Source: Pseudomonas sp. FP2335
GTDB taxonomy: Bacteria > Pseudomonadota > Gammaproteobacteria > Pseudomonadales > Pseudomonadaceae
DNA length: 64,000 nucleotides
NCBI RefSeq assembly: GCF_030687535.1
Contig: NZ_CP117437.1
Coordinates: 3,555,501-3,619,500 of the forward strand
Direction of reading: 5' to 3'
Part shown: one piece after another, positions 16,390-24,911 of the stretch
Position numbering within the stretch: position 1 is the first letter of the stretch
Layout: each line of letters opens with the position of its first letter
Notes under the pieces: model-generated
Told to the model about the DNA's origin: nothing
Database searches by the model: none
What the model saw: only the letters and a program-made list of their open reading frames with translations
Program-made: the position numbers and the translations under genes

Positions 16390-17136
16390 GCATTAGGCGC
16401 TTGCGGGAGATGGCCCAGGCACTGCCAGTCCTTGTGGGAGCTGTCGAACTTTAGTGAGGCTGCGAAGGCGGTGGGACTGTTGGTAGAGGTGTTGGCTGAA
16501 CCAGCGCTTTCGCGGGCAAGCCCGCTCCCACAGGTGATCGGCGGTGCTGGGCTATCAGTGTTCGGCTGGAGGTCGCCCAGACACTGCCAATCTCCTGTGG
16601 GAGCTGTCGAACTTTAGTGAGGCTGCGAAGGCGGTGGGACTGTTGGTAGAGGTGTTGGCTGAACCAGCGCTTTCGCGGGCAAGCCCGCTCCCACAGGTGA
16701 TCGGCGGTGCTGGGCTATCAGTGTTCGGCTGGAGGTCGCCCAGACACTGCCAATCTCCTGTGGGAGCTGTCGAACTTTAGTGAGGCTGCGAAGGCGGTGG
16801 GACTGTTGGTAGAGGTTGGGCTGAACCAGCGCTTTCGCGGGCAAGCCCGCTCCCACAGGTGATCGGCGGTGCTGGGCTATCAGTGTTCGGCTGGAGGTCG
16901 CCCAGACACTGCTAATCTCCTGTGGGAGCTGTCGAACTTTAGTGAGGCTGCGAAGGCGGTGGGACTGTTGGTAGAGGTGTTGGCTGAACCAGCGCTTTCG
17001 CGGGCAAGCCCGCTCCCACAGGTGATCGGCGGTGCTGGGCTATCAGTGTTCGGCTGGAGGTCGCCCTGACACTGCCAATCTCCTGTGGGAGCTGTCGAAC
17101 TTTAGTGAGGCTGCGAAGGCGGTGGGACTGTTGGTT
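16390..17136. repeat. Tandem array A of a 163-bp REP-containing repeat (five copies, last truncated)
   Basis: The marker TGTGGGAGCTGTCGAAC recurs at 16433, 16596, 16759, 16921 and 17084, giving periods of 163, 163, 162 and 163 bases. Each full unit has a degenerate REP half (TGTGGGAGCTGTCGA), a regular REP half (TTTCGCGGGCAAGCCCGCTC) and about 65 bases of unique spacer containing TGTTCGGCTGGAGGTCGCCC. Copies are nearly identical within the array. The fifth copy breaks off at about 17136. The array lies between the convergent ssuA and aqpZ genes and fills the intergenic space; open frames through it are artefacts. A related array is at 39880-41125. Confidence 0.93.
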
Positions 17137-17142
17137 CCAGGG

Positions 17143-17222
17143 CATGATCAGTTACCTCCTGATCATGCGTATTAACCTGTAAACCATGTCCCCGGTTAGA
17201 TATGTAAACGATGTCCCCGGTT
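17143..17222. mobile_element. Possible relic of an insertion-sequence end
   Basis: Two direct repeats of TGTAAACSATGTCCCCGGTT occur at 17178-17197 and 17203-17222, 25 bases apart. Multiple short direct repeats of this kind are typical of the termini of some IS elements (IS21-like ends). Just upstream is a perfect inverted repeat CATGATCA-N9-TGATCATG (17143-17167). The block sits exactly where array A breaks off, and no transposase is present. Identification as an IS end is inference. Confidence 0.4.
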
Positions 17223-17244
17223 TGTACCGGGGCAAGCCCGCTCA

Positions 17245-17934
17245 CTACTCAAACCTACGCGCCGCCACCGCACCCAACACCCCGCCCACCATCGGCGCCA
17301 GCCAGAACAGCCATAACTGCGCGATGTACTCACCCCCCGCAAACAGCGCCGGCCCGGTGCTGCGTGCCGGGTTCACCGAGGTGTTGGTCACCGGGATCAG
17401 CACCAAGTGAATCAGGGTCAGTGCCAAGCCAATCGCAATCGGTGCAAACCCAGGCACAGTGCCCGGAGCGGTCACGCGCATGATGATGAACACAAAGAAG
17501 AACGTGGCGATCAATTCGGCCAGCAGCGCGGCTTTCATATCGAACTGGCCTGGACTCAAGGGCCCGTAGCCGTTGGCGGCGAAACCACCTATTGCAAAGT
17601 CCGGCTGCCCGTTTGCAATCAGGTACAACGCTGCTGCCGCAAAAATTGCACCGCTGACCTGCGCGGCGAGGTACGGCAACACGTCAACGCCAGCCACCCG
17701 CCGACCGGCCCACAAGCCAACCGTCACCGCCGGGTTGAAGTGCCCGCCCGAGATGCCGCCCACCGCATAGGCCATGGTCAGCACCGTGAGGCCGAACGCC
17801 AGGGATACGCCGACAAATCCAATGCCCAACTCCGGAAAGGCCGCCGCCAGGATGGCGCTGCCACAGCCGCCAAAGGTCAGCCAGAAAGTACCGAGAAACT
17901 CTGCGGTCAAACGCTTTTGCACAATCGACTCCAT
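17245..17934 (-). CDS. aqpZ: Aquaporin Z
   Basis: A 229-residue water channel of the MIP family with six membrane helices and the two half-helix NPA motifs ([11 protein letters not shown] and [11 protein letters not shown]). The residues [18 protein letters not shown] at the start and the Arg after the second NPA match AqpZ rather than glycerol facilitators. It sits in the inner membrane and allows rapid water flux during osmotic change. Single gene; no strong Shine-Dalgarno is seen before the ATG at 17934. Confidence 0.95.
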   Translation of the reverse strand: MESIVQKRLTAEFLGTFWLTFGGCGSAILAAAFPELGIGFVGVSLAFGLTVLTMAYAVGGISGGHFNPAVTVGLWAGRRVAGVDVLPYLAAQVSGAIFAAAALYLIANGQPDFAIGGFAANGYGPLSPGQFDMKAALLAELIATFFFVFIIMRVTAPGTVPGFAPIAIGLALTLIHLVLIPVTNTSVNPARSTGPALFAGGEYIAQLWLFWLAPMVGGVLGAVAARRFE

Positions 17935-18024
17935 TGCTGTTCACGTGCCGCCACCACAGGACGTGGGCGGTCCTGGGTGACGGTAGCAATGGGTCTTGAG
18001 GCGCCCTATAAGACTTGTCCGGTT

Positions 18025-19209
18025 TTAGCCGTGTGGCACACCCTGCCCAAACCGCCGAATCGCCAGGCAATACCCAACCAACGCCAGCGCCGCCAACAAC
18101 CCGCCCGCCGCGCCGATCCAGGCGAAGCCGAACTGGCTACCGACCCAACTGCCCATCAGGGCGCCGCCGCCGATGCCGATGTTGTAGATGCCGGAGAACA
18201 TCGCCATGGCCACGTCGGTGGCGTCCGGTGCGAGGACCAGGACCTTGGACTGCATCGCCAGGCCAAAGCCCATGATCGCCATGCCCCAGAAGATGCTCAG
18301 GCCGACGAGGTAGGATTCAGCACCGCTCAACGGCAGCATCAGCGCCAGGCACACAGCGAGGATGGACACTGCGCCGACCACGAACAGGTGCGGGTTGAGG
18401 CGGTGCACCAGGCTGAACAACAGCGAGCCGATGATGCCCGCACCACCGAAGACCAGCAGGATCAGGGTCACTGCACTGCCGCTCATGCCGGCCACGCCTT
18501 CGACGAAGGGCTCGATGTAGCTGTAGGCGGTGAATTGCGCGGTCACCGTCAGCGCGGTGAGCACGTAGAGCGCCACCAGCGCGGGGCGTTTGAACAACAG
18601 CGGCAGGCTGCGCAGCGAGCCGGAGTTCTGGCTTGGCAACAGCGGCAAGGTGCGCGCCAGCCAGAACACCAGGGCCGCGGCGAACGCGCCGATCACCAGG
18701 AAAGTGGTGCGCCAGCCCATGGCTTCGCCGAGCAGGCGACCCAGCGGAATCCCCAATACCATGGCCAAGGAGGTGCCGGTGGCCAACAGGCCGAGGGCCT
18801 GCACCTGCTTGCCTTCCGGCGCCAGGCGCACGGCGAGCGACGCGGTGATCGACCAGAACAATGCATGGGACAAAGCGATGCCAACGCGACTGACCATCAA
18901 CAAGCCAAAGCTGGTGGCGACGCTGGACAGCACATGACTGGCGATAAACAGGCCGAACAGCACGATCAGCAGCTTGCGCCGTTCGACGTTGCGGGTCAGC
19001 AGCATCACCGGCAGCGACGTCAGCGACACGATCCATGCGTAGATGGTCAGCATCAGGCCGACGCTGGACACCGGCATGTCAAAGCTGGCGCCGATGGCGC
19101 TGAGCAACCCGACGGGCACGAATTCGGTGGTGTTGAACACAAAGGCGGCCAACGCGAGGGCGAAGACCGGTTGCCAGTTGGCTTGGGGAGTTGCAGCTGA
19201 ATGGCTCAT
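18025..19209 (-). CDS. sotB: Sugar efflux MFS transporter SotB
   Basis: A 394-residue, 12-helix major facilitator protein. The start [28 protein letters not shown] and the loop [10 protein letters not shown] are characteristic of SotB/YdeA, which export arabinose and other sugars or sugar-like toxic compounds with proton antiport. It is located in the inner membrane. It follows the small exported-protein gene at 19333 on the same strand by about 120 bases, probably as an independent unit. Confidence 0.9.
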   Translation of the reverse strand: MSHSAATPQANWQPVFALALAAFVFNTTEFVPVGLLSAIGASFDMPVSSVGLMLTIYAWIVSLTSLPVMLLTRNVERRKLLIVLFGLFIASHVLSSVATSFGLLMVSRVGIALSHALFWSITASLAVRLAPEGKQVQALGLLATGTSLAMVLGIPLGRLLGEAMGWRTTFLVIGAFAAALVFWLARTLPLLPSQNSGSLRSLPLLFKRPALVALYVLTALTVTAQFTAYSYIEPFVEGVAGMSGSAVTLILLVFGGAGIIGSLLFSLVHRLNPHLFVVGAVSILAVCLALMLPLSGAESYLVGLSIFWGMAIMGFGLAMQSKVLVLAPDATDVAMAMFSGIYNIGIGGGALMGSWVGSQFGFAWIGAAGGLLAALALVGYCLAIRRFGQGVPHG

Positions 19210-19332
19210 TGAAGGGCGCGGTACTCGGACGATGATCAGACGGCCACCCAGGACAAGCGCCGCCGCCGGGCATTCTATAGGTTTCTTGCCCGGCTGTTGG
19301 CGCTGTTCCTAATCAAAAATCCATCAATTTCG

Positions 19333-19695
19333 TCATGGCGCGGTCATGGTGACCACGTAGAGCCCGGACTGAATCGGCTTTCCAGCGGCGTCGACCAGCT
19401 CATACCGTTGGTCGTAATAACGCCCGTCGCCGCTGTCGCTCACCAACTTGACGTTGGCTGGCGCATTGCCCAGCGCCTTGACGCTGCCGACCGAACGCAC
19501 ATCAAACCCGCTGCCGCGACTGGCCTGCGGACAGCCCCTCAACTCCAGCGTCCGGCCGCCCACCGCAGCCGACTCACAACCCGGCATGACTACACTGCCG
19601 GAAAACCGGATGACACCGGAGGGTGCAGCCATGCTCACCCCCGTCCACATTGCAAGAAAGCCGGTGAGCACTGACAAACGCATAACGTTGTTCAT
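19333..19695 (-). CDS. Small exported fimbrial-subunit-like protein
   Basis: 120 residues with a signal peptide (cleavage after VSMA) and a short type 1 pilin-like body: GVIRFSGSVVMPGCE at the mature N-terminus, a second Cys in LRGCPQ, and YELVDAAGKPIQSGLYVVTMTAP at the end. The start ATG has AAGGAA about 9 bases upstream. No chaperone or usher genes are near, so it is either an orphan subunit or a pilin-fold periplasmic protein. Confidence 0.7.
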   Translation of the reverse strand: MNNVMRLSVLTGFLAMWTGVSMAAPSGVIRFSGSVVMPGCESAAVGGRTLELRGCPQASRGSGFDVRSVGSVKALGNAPANVKLVSDSGDGRYYDQRYELVDAAGKPIQSGLYVVTMTAP

Positions 19696-19781
19696 GACGA
19701 CATTCCTTCTTGGGTTGTTAACAAGAATGTCGTCTGGCCCCGAATTTACTTGAGGCTACTCGTCAGCAGCTGAAGGAAAAA

Positions 19782-20780
19782 TTACGGGTCCACCTGCCCC
19801 ATCAACTCCGGAATCGACTCCGGCCGATTCGCATAGCGCTGCGCCAACGCCGCACACACCATCAGCTGGATCTGGTGAAACAGCATCAACGGCAGGATCA
19901 GCACGCCCATGCTCGCCCCGGCGAACAACACCTGGGCCATCGGCACCCCGGTCGCCAGGCTTTTCTTCGAGCCGCAGAACAAGATGGTGATGCGGTCTTC
20001 CTGGTTGAAGCCAAAGGCCTTGGCCAGCACCGTCGAGGCCACCAGCACCAGGGCCAGCAACACGCAGCACGCCACCACCAGGCCGCCGAGTTCCCACAGC
20101 GGGATCTGGTGCCAGATCCCCTCATTGACCGCTTCGCTGAACGCGCCGTAGACCACCAGCAGGATCGAACCCTGATCGACGAATTTCAGCCAGGCCTTGT
20201 TGCGCCCCACCCACGCGCCAATCCAGCGGCGGGCGATCTGCCCGGCGATAAACGGCAGCAGCAGTTGCACGCTGATTTTCACAATGGCGTCGAGGGTGCT
20301 GCTGCCTTCGCCGTGCACATTGAGCAGCAGCGTCACCAGCAACGGCGTGAGGAAAATCCCAAACAGGCTGGACGCAGCCGCGCTGCAAATCGCAGCCGGG
20401 ATATTGCCCCGCGCCAGGGAAGTAAAGGCAATCGCCGACTGCACCGTGGCCGGCAGCGCGCAGAGGTAAAGCATGCCCATGTACAGCTCGTTGCCGATCA
20501 GCGGCGACAGCAGCGGTTTGAGCGCCAGGCCCAGCAGCGGGAACAGCACAAAGGTCAGGCTGAACACCAGCAAGTGCAGGCGCCAATGCCCGGCCCCGGC
20601 AATGATCGCCTGGTTCGACAGCTTGGCGCCGTGCAGGAAAAACAGCAGCGCGATGGCCAGGTTGGTCACCCAACCAAACGCCACGGCGGTCTGGCCGCTG
20701 GCGGGCAGCAATGAGGCGAGGATCACCGTGGCGATCAGGGTCAGGGTGAAGTTGTCAGGGAGAAAACGCGGACGAGTCAT
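19782..20780 (-). CDS. Bile acid:sodium symporter family protein (YfeH-like)
   Basis: A 332-residue inner-membrane protein with about ten hydrophobic segments, belonging to the BASS/YfeH group (DNFTLTLIATVILASLLPA, LYLCALPATVQSAIAFTSLARGNIPAAICSAAASSLFGIFLTPLL, FCGSKKSLATGVPMAQVLF). It probably couples Na+ to uptake of an organic anion; the substrate is unknown. GGAAG lies upstream of the ATG. It is divergent from the AraC regulator at 20854, a likely regulator-target pair. Confidence 0.88.
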   Translation of the reverse strand: MTRPRFLPDNFTLTLIATVILASLLPASGQTAVAFGWVTNLAIALLFFLHGAKLSNQAIIAGAGHWRLHLLVFSLTFVLFPLLGLALKPLLSPLIGNELYMGMLYLCALPATVQSAIAFTSLARGNIPAAICSAAASSLFGIFLTPLLVTLLLNVHGEGSSTLDAIVKISVQLLLPFIAGQIARRWIGAWVGRNKAWLKFVDQGSILLVVYGAFSEAVNEGIWHQIPLWELGGLVVACCVLLALVLVASTVLAKAFGFNQEDRITILFCGSKKSLATGVPMAQVLFAGASMGVLILPLMLFHQIQLMVCAALAQRYANRPESIPELMGQVDP

Positions 20781-20853
20781 AAGTAGGTCTTCCGGGGGTT
20801 GCCAAGAGCGTCTGGGCGACTCTAACGTAACGGCTTGTTACCGACTAACGCCA

Positions 20854-21654
20854 ATGAGCCAACAAATGCCGCCTAAAGGACAGGACAAAACCGTTCGCCG
20901 CAGTGTGCCCGGGCTCGCCAGCCTGCCGCGGCCGGTGTACGGGCGCACCGAATCGCTGCCCAACCGTGCGCTGACCCGCCGCCACAGTCACCCGTGGGTG
21001 CAGTTGTCCTATGCGATTGCCGGGGTGCTGGAGATCCAGACCAGCGTCGGCCGCTTCGTCGCCCCGCCGCAGCGCGCGGTATGGATTCCGGCGGGCATGC
21101 CGCACCGCGTGTTCAGTTCGCCGCGCACGGAAATGCGCAGCCTCTACCTGGACTGCCGCGTCACCGCCTGGGCGGATGCGCGTTGCCATGTGCTGGAGGT
21201 CAGCAGCCTGCTGCGCGAATTGATCCGCAGCTTCAGCGAACTGCCGGTGGAATATGCCGAGGACGGCCCGGACGGGCGCCTGGCCCAGGTGGTGCTGGAC
21301 CAACTGGCGGCAGCGCCGCAGGTGGATTTGATGCTGCCGCTGCCACTGGACCCGCGTTTGCGCCAGATCTACCGCAGCCTGAACCTGCACCCGGAACAGC
21401 AGACCACCCTGGGGGACTGGAGCCGCAAGTTGGCCGTGAGTGAAAAGACCCTGAGCCGGTTGTTCCTGAGCGATACCGGGCTGACGTTCCGCGCCTGGCG
21501 CCAGCGCCTGCGCTTGCTGACCGCCCTGCCCGCCCTGGAACGCGGCGAGCGGGTCACGGATGTGGCGCTGGGGTGTGGGTATGAGTCGACGTCGGCGTTT
21601 ATCAATGCGTTTCGCCAGCAGTTTGATGCGACGCCCGGCGAGTTTTTCCGCTGA
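20854..21654 (+). CDS. AraC-family regulator with N-terminal cupin
   Basis: A 266-residue protein with an N-terminal cupin-like sensing domain (HSHPWVQLSYAIAGVLEIQT, VWIPAGMPHRVFS) and a C-terminal AraC double HTH (LGDWSRKLAVSEKTLSRLFLSDTG, VTDVALGCGYESTSAFINAFRQQF). The ATG at 20854 begins the domain; the frame is open far upstream only as antisense to the symporter gene. Only 73 bases separate it from the divergent symporter start, so it probably controls that gene. Confidence 0.87.
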   Translation: MSQQMPPKGQDKTVRRSVPGLASLPRPVYGRTESLPNRALTRRHSHPWVQLSYAIAGVLEIQTSVGRFVAPPQRAVWIPAGMPHRVFSSPRTEMRSLYLDCRVTAWADARCHVLEVSSLLRELIRSFSELPVEYAEDGPDGRLAQVVLDQLAAAPQVDLMLPLPLDPRLRQIYRSLNLHPEQQTTLGDWSRKLAVSEKTLSRLFLSDTGLTFRAWRQRLRLLTALPALERGERVTDVALGCGYESTSAFINAFRQQFDATPGEFFR

Positions 21655-21689
21655 AACCCTCGACGCATCAGATACAGGAGACCCAGTCT

Positions 21690-21793
21690 GGGAGCGGGCT
21701 TGTGTGGGAGCGGGCTTGCTCGCGAAGACGGTGTATCAGACCCAAACATGTTGACTGACCCACCGCATTCGCGAGCAAGCCCGCTCCCACATT
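21690..21793. repeat. REPIN-like REP doublet
   Basis: Inverted REP copies TGTGGGAGCGGGCTTGCTCG and CGAGCAAGCCCGCTCCCACA at 21703-21791 flank a centre reading GACGGTGTATCAGAC...TGACTGACCCACCG. An extra partial REP half precedes it. It lies between convergent genes. Confidence 0.88.
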
Positions 21794-21811
21794 TTGATTG
21801 AGGTAGGCCCG

Positions 21812-23047
21812 CTAGATAGAGGACTTGGCCAGGATGGCCTGGAGCAGCACATCCGCTCCCGCCGTCGACCACTCTGGCGAAATCTCCTCCGCTTCGTTAT
21901 GGCTCAAGCCATCCACACAAGGCACAAAGATCATCGCCGTCGGCGCCACCTGGTTCAGGTAGCAGGCATCATGCCCGGCCCCGGAGATCATCGGCCGATG
22001 GCTGTACCCCAGTCGCTCAGCCGATGCCCGCACCACTTCGACGCAATCAGCATCAAACGCAATCGGTGCGTATTGGAAAATTTGCTTCACGCTGTGCTGC
22101 AAACCAATCCCATCGGCGATCTGTGCCACCGCATCACGCAACTGCTGATCCTGGCGCGCCAGTACCGCTTCATCCGGGTGGCGGAATTCCACGCTGAAAA
22201 ACACCCGCCCCGGCACCACGTTGCGCGAGTTGGGGAAGATGTTGGCCATGCCCACCGTGGCACGCCCTTCAGCGCCCTGCTCCAGGCCCAAGCCGTTGAC
22301 CGCCTCGACCACGCGGGCAAAGCCGAGCAAGGCGTCCAGGCGATGGTCCATCGGCGTAGTGCCGGCGTGGGCGCTGCGGCCGTTCAGCTCAACTTCATAC
22401 CAACGCTGGCCCTGGGCACCGGTGACGACGCCGATGGTGATGCCTTGCGCTTCAAGGATCGGGCCTTGTTCGATGTGCAGTTCAAACGCCGCATGCACCG
22501 CCTGGCCACCTACAGGTTCGGGCCCGGCGTAGCCGATCTGCTGCAAGGCCTGGCCGATGCTCACGCCGTTTTTGTCGGCACGGGACAGGCCGTATTCCAG
22601 GTCAAACACGCCCGCGTAAACGCCGGACGAAATCATGGCCGGGGCGAAACGCGAGCCCTCTTCGTTGGTCCAGTTGACCACTTCAATCGGCCGCTCGGTC
22701 TCGATACCCAGGTCATTTAAGGTTCGCAGCACTTCCAGCCCGGCGAGCACGCCGTAGATGCCGTCGTACTTGCCGCCGAAGGGTTGCGAGTCGCCATGGG
22801 AGCCGGTCAGCACTGGGGCCAGATGATCCTGGCGCCCGGCGCGGCGGGCGAAGATGTTGCCCATGGCGTCCACACGGATGCTGCACCCGGCGGCCGTGCA
22901 CCACTGCACGAACAGGTCGCGACCGCGGCGGTCTTCATCGGTCAGCGCCAGGCGCGAGACGCCGCCCTTTTCGGTGGCGCCGATTTGCGCCATATCCATC
23001 AGCGAGTCCCACAGACGCTTGCCGTTCACCCGCGCCAGGTTACTCAT
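21812..23047 (-). CDS. M20-family N-carbamoyl-L-amino-acid amidohydrolase (AtcC/N-carbamoyl-cysteine amidase-like)
   Basis: A 411-residue binuclear-zinc amidohydrolase of the allantoate/N-carbamoyl-amino-acid branch. Metal ligands are visible: His84 and Asp95 in TGSHGDSQPFGGKYDG, Glu129/130 in TNEEGSRF, His191 in HIEQGP and His383 in SHNEAEE. The dimerisation lid lies at about 210-325 (NGRSAHAGTTPMDHR). Its first step partner is likely the ATC-hydrolase family protein encoded immediately upstream (8-base overlap). Together they match the known Pseudomonas route L-2-aminothiazoline-4-carboxylate to N-carbamoyl-L-cysteine to L-cysteine. Substrate specificity within the family cannot be read from sequence; hydantoin- or pyrimidine-derived carbamoyl amino acids are alternatives. 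Confidence 0.87.
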   Translation of the reverse strand: MSNLARVNGKRLWDSLMDMAQIGATEKGGVSRLALTDEDRRGRDLFVQWCTAAGCSIRVDAMGNIFARRAGRQDHLAPVLTGSHGDSQPFGGKYDGIYGVLAGLEVLRTLNDLGIETERPIEVVNWTNEEGSRFAPAMISSGVYAGVFDLEYGLSRADKNGVSIGQALQQIGYAGPEPVGGQAVHAAFELHIEQGPILEAQGITIGVVTGAQGQRWYEVELNGRSAHAGTTPMDHRLDALLGFARVVEAVNGLGLEQGAEGRATVGMANIFPNSRNVVPGRVFFSVEFRHPDEAVLARQDQQLRDAVAQIADGIGLQHSVKQIFQYAPIAFDADCVEVVRASAERLGYSHRPMISGAGHDACYLNQVAPTAMIFVPCVDGLSHNEAEEISPEWSTAGADVLLQAILAKSSI

Positions 23048-23519
23048 GGGGCTTGGCCCGGTAGCGGAAGTCGCAGCGGTGATCGCCGCCCATGATGGTC
23101 TGGGTGCGGGTCAGTTCGATGTCCGGGTTGTAGCCGACGATAAACAGCTCGTCGCGGTTGCACGACAACAGGTGGCCGATTTCGCCCAGGCCCATTTCGG
23201 TGTACATCTCGGCGTAGCGGCAGCGCTTGACGTCGTAGTCATAGCGCTCGGCGTCGCTGGCGATGATCTCGACTTTCAGCGCGTCGTCCTTTTCCCAGAG
23301 CACTTGCAGCTCGACGAAGCTCTTGAGGTCAGCCTGCTGTTCCAGCGCGGCAAAATGCTTGCCCGCCTGGATCGCCGCATTGCCCACGGCTTCGCCGATC
23401 ACGGCGGCGGCAAAGTCCTTGCCCTGCTCGCGCTTCAAGATCTCGTAGATCGGCTTGATGATTTCGGCCTCGATCCGCCGCCGGGCGAGGATGCCCAGTT
23501 CACCTTCCAGTTTGCTCAT
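23040..23519 (-). CDS. L-2-amino-thiazoline-4-carboxylate hydrolase family protein (AtcB-like)
   Basis: 159 residues, matching the ATC-hydrolase family by overall length and by conserved patterns: YDYDVKRCRYAEMYTEMGLGEIG, a lone Cys in LLSCNRD, and the C-terminal TRTQTIMGGDHRCDFRY. The characterised member opens the thiazoline ring of L-ATC to N-carbamoyl-L-cysteine; the paired carbamoylase then releases cysteine. The stop overlaps the carbamoylase start by 8 bases, so the two are co-translated. Upstream, after a palindromic element, come a binding protein and ABC transporter genes that probably import the substrate. Related proteins may open other cyclic isothiourea or amidine rings. Confidence 0.75.
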   Translation of the reverse strand: MSKLEGELGILARRRIEAEIIKPIYEILKREQGKDFAAAVIGEAVGNAAIQAGKHFAALEQQADLKSFVELQVLWEKDDALKVEIIASDAERYDYDVKRCRYAEMYTEMGLGEIGHLLSCNRDELFIVGYNPDIELTRTQTIMGGDHRCDFRYRAKPHE

Positions 23520-23545
23520 TGTCCACCTCCAAAAAACCTAAACCT

Positions 23546-23677
23546 GTAGTGAGCGGGCTTGCCCCGCGCTGGGGGGCGAGGCCGCCCCAAAACGGTCCGC
23601 CGCGGTGTATCAGGAAGACCGCAGTGCCTGGGTTTGGGGCGGCTTCGCCACCCAGCGCGGGCAAGCCCGCTCACTAC
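23546..23677. repeat. Long palindromic element, copy 2
   Basis: It has the same 42-base inverted arms (GTAGTGAGCGGGCTTGCCCC ... GGGCAAGCCCGCTCACTAC) as the copies at 12188 and 30074. Unlike those, it lies inside an apparent operon, between the binding-protein gene and the ATC-hydrolase gene, where it may stabilise or attenuate the transcript. Confidence 0.87.
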
Positions 23678-23702
23678 AATAAGCTCGTGCCCGCCCAGTG
23701 GG

Positions 23703-24842
23703 TTACTGGCCGCCCGCCACGCTGACCGGCTGCCATTGGTTGGCCTTGACCTGGTACACGGTGAACGACGGTTTTTTCAAGTTGCCTTCGGCATCAAACG
23801 CGAGGGTGCCGGTCACGCCTGGGTAGCTGATGGCGCGCAGCACCGGCAGGTATTTCTGCGGGTCGACCGAGTCGGCTTTCTCGATAGCCGCCACCAGCAC
23901 GCCAACGCCGTCGTAGGCAAACGGCGCATGCAGTTCGATGTTGGCCTTGTAGCGCTCTTTGTAGGCCTGCTCGAACGCCTTGCCACCGGGCATCTGCGCA
24001 ATCGCCAGGCCCGGCTCCAAGGCAATCACGCCCTCGCCTTCGTTCTGCGCCAGTTCCAGGAAGGTCTGGCTGACAAAGCCACCGGCCCCCATCAACGGCG
24101 CCTTGATCCCCAGTTGCTTGATGCGACGGGCCAGCGGTGCAGCCTGGGAGTCGACGCCACCGAAGAAGATCAGGTCCGGATTCTGGCTGCGGATGTTGGT
24201 GAGCACGGCGCTGAAGTCGATGGTCTTGTCATCCACGTATTCGCGGCCGACGACTTTGCCGCCGCCGGCCTCGATGGCTTTGACGAACTGGTCCGCCAGG
24301 CCCTGGCCGAACGCAGTGCGGTCGTCGATCACGGCGATGCGCTTGGCCTTGAGCGTGTGCAGCGCATAGTCGCCAGCGACCTGACCGCCGTCATCGTCAT
24401 GGCCCATGATCCGAAAGCTGGTATCAAAACCCTGCTGGGTGTACGCGTGACCGGTCGCGACCGGCGCCACCTGGGCGATCCCGGCATCGTGGTACACCCG
24501 CGCCGCCGGGATGCTGGTGCCGGTGTTCCAGTGACCGACCACGCCGACCACGCCTTCATCCACCAGGCGCTGGGCCACGGTGACGGCGGTGCGTGGGTCG
24601 GACTGGTCATCTTCGGAGACCAGCTTGAAGGTCACAGCCTCCCCGTTGATTGTCGGGTGCTTGGCGTTGGCCTGGTCGATGGCCAGTCTGGCGCCGTTTT
24701 CCAGGTCCTTGCCGATGCGGGCCGACGGGCCGGTGAGTGGGCCTGCCAGGCCGATCAGCACGGTCTGGTCGGCCTGGGCCACGGCGCTGGCGAGGCTGCT
24801 CAGGGCCAGGCCGATCAATGCGGTTTTGTTCAAAGTGTTCAT
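23703..24842 (-). CDS. LivK-type ABC transporter substrate-binding protein
   Basis: A 379-residue periplasmic binding protein of the branched-chain-amino-acid (HAAT) family with a Sec leader (cleavage near SAVAQA). Typical strands are VLIGLAGPLTGPSARIGKDLENGARLAID, GVVGHWNTGTSIPAARVY, IAVIDDRTAFGQGLADQF and PDLIFFGG. Its position between the ABC genes and the ring-opening pair suggests that it binds a cyclic sulfur or carbamoyl amino-acid substrate rather than leucine; this is inference. The gene is followed by a palindromic element. Confidence 0.9.
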   Translation of the reverse strand: MNTLNKTALIGLALSSLASAVAQADQTVLIGLAGPLTGPSARIGKDLENGARLAIDQANAKHPTINGEAVTFKLVSEDDQSDPRTAVTVAQRLVDEGVVGVVGHWNTGTSIPAARVYHDAGIAQVAPVATGHAYTQQGFDTSFRIMGHDDDGGQVAGDYALHTLKAKRIAVIDDRTAFGQGLADQFVKAIEAGGGKVVGREYVDDKTIDFSAVLTNIRSQNPDLIFFGGVDSQAAPLARRIKQLGIKAPLMGAGGFVSQTFLELAQNEGEGVIALEPGLAIAQMPGGKAFEQAYKERYKANIELHAPFAYDGVGVLVAAIEKADSVDPQKYLPVLRAISYPGVTGTLAFDAEGNLKKPSFTVYQVKANQWQPVSVAGGQ

Positions 24843-24911
24843 CTGGGGTTCCTGCTTCTTTTCGGGCGGGTCGGAACACGCCGGGCGTCCGGTAGCGTCA
24901 TGGAGGTGTGG

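Noticed and set aside
17407..19200. 597-codon open frame on the + strand
   Set aside because: Antisense to aqpZ and sotB, crosses their intergenic region, and is Gln/His/Arg-rich without family signature.
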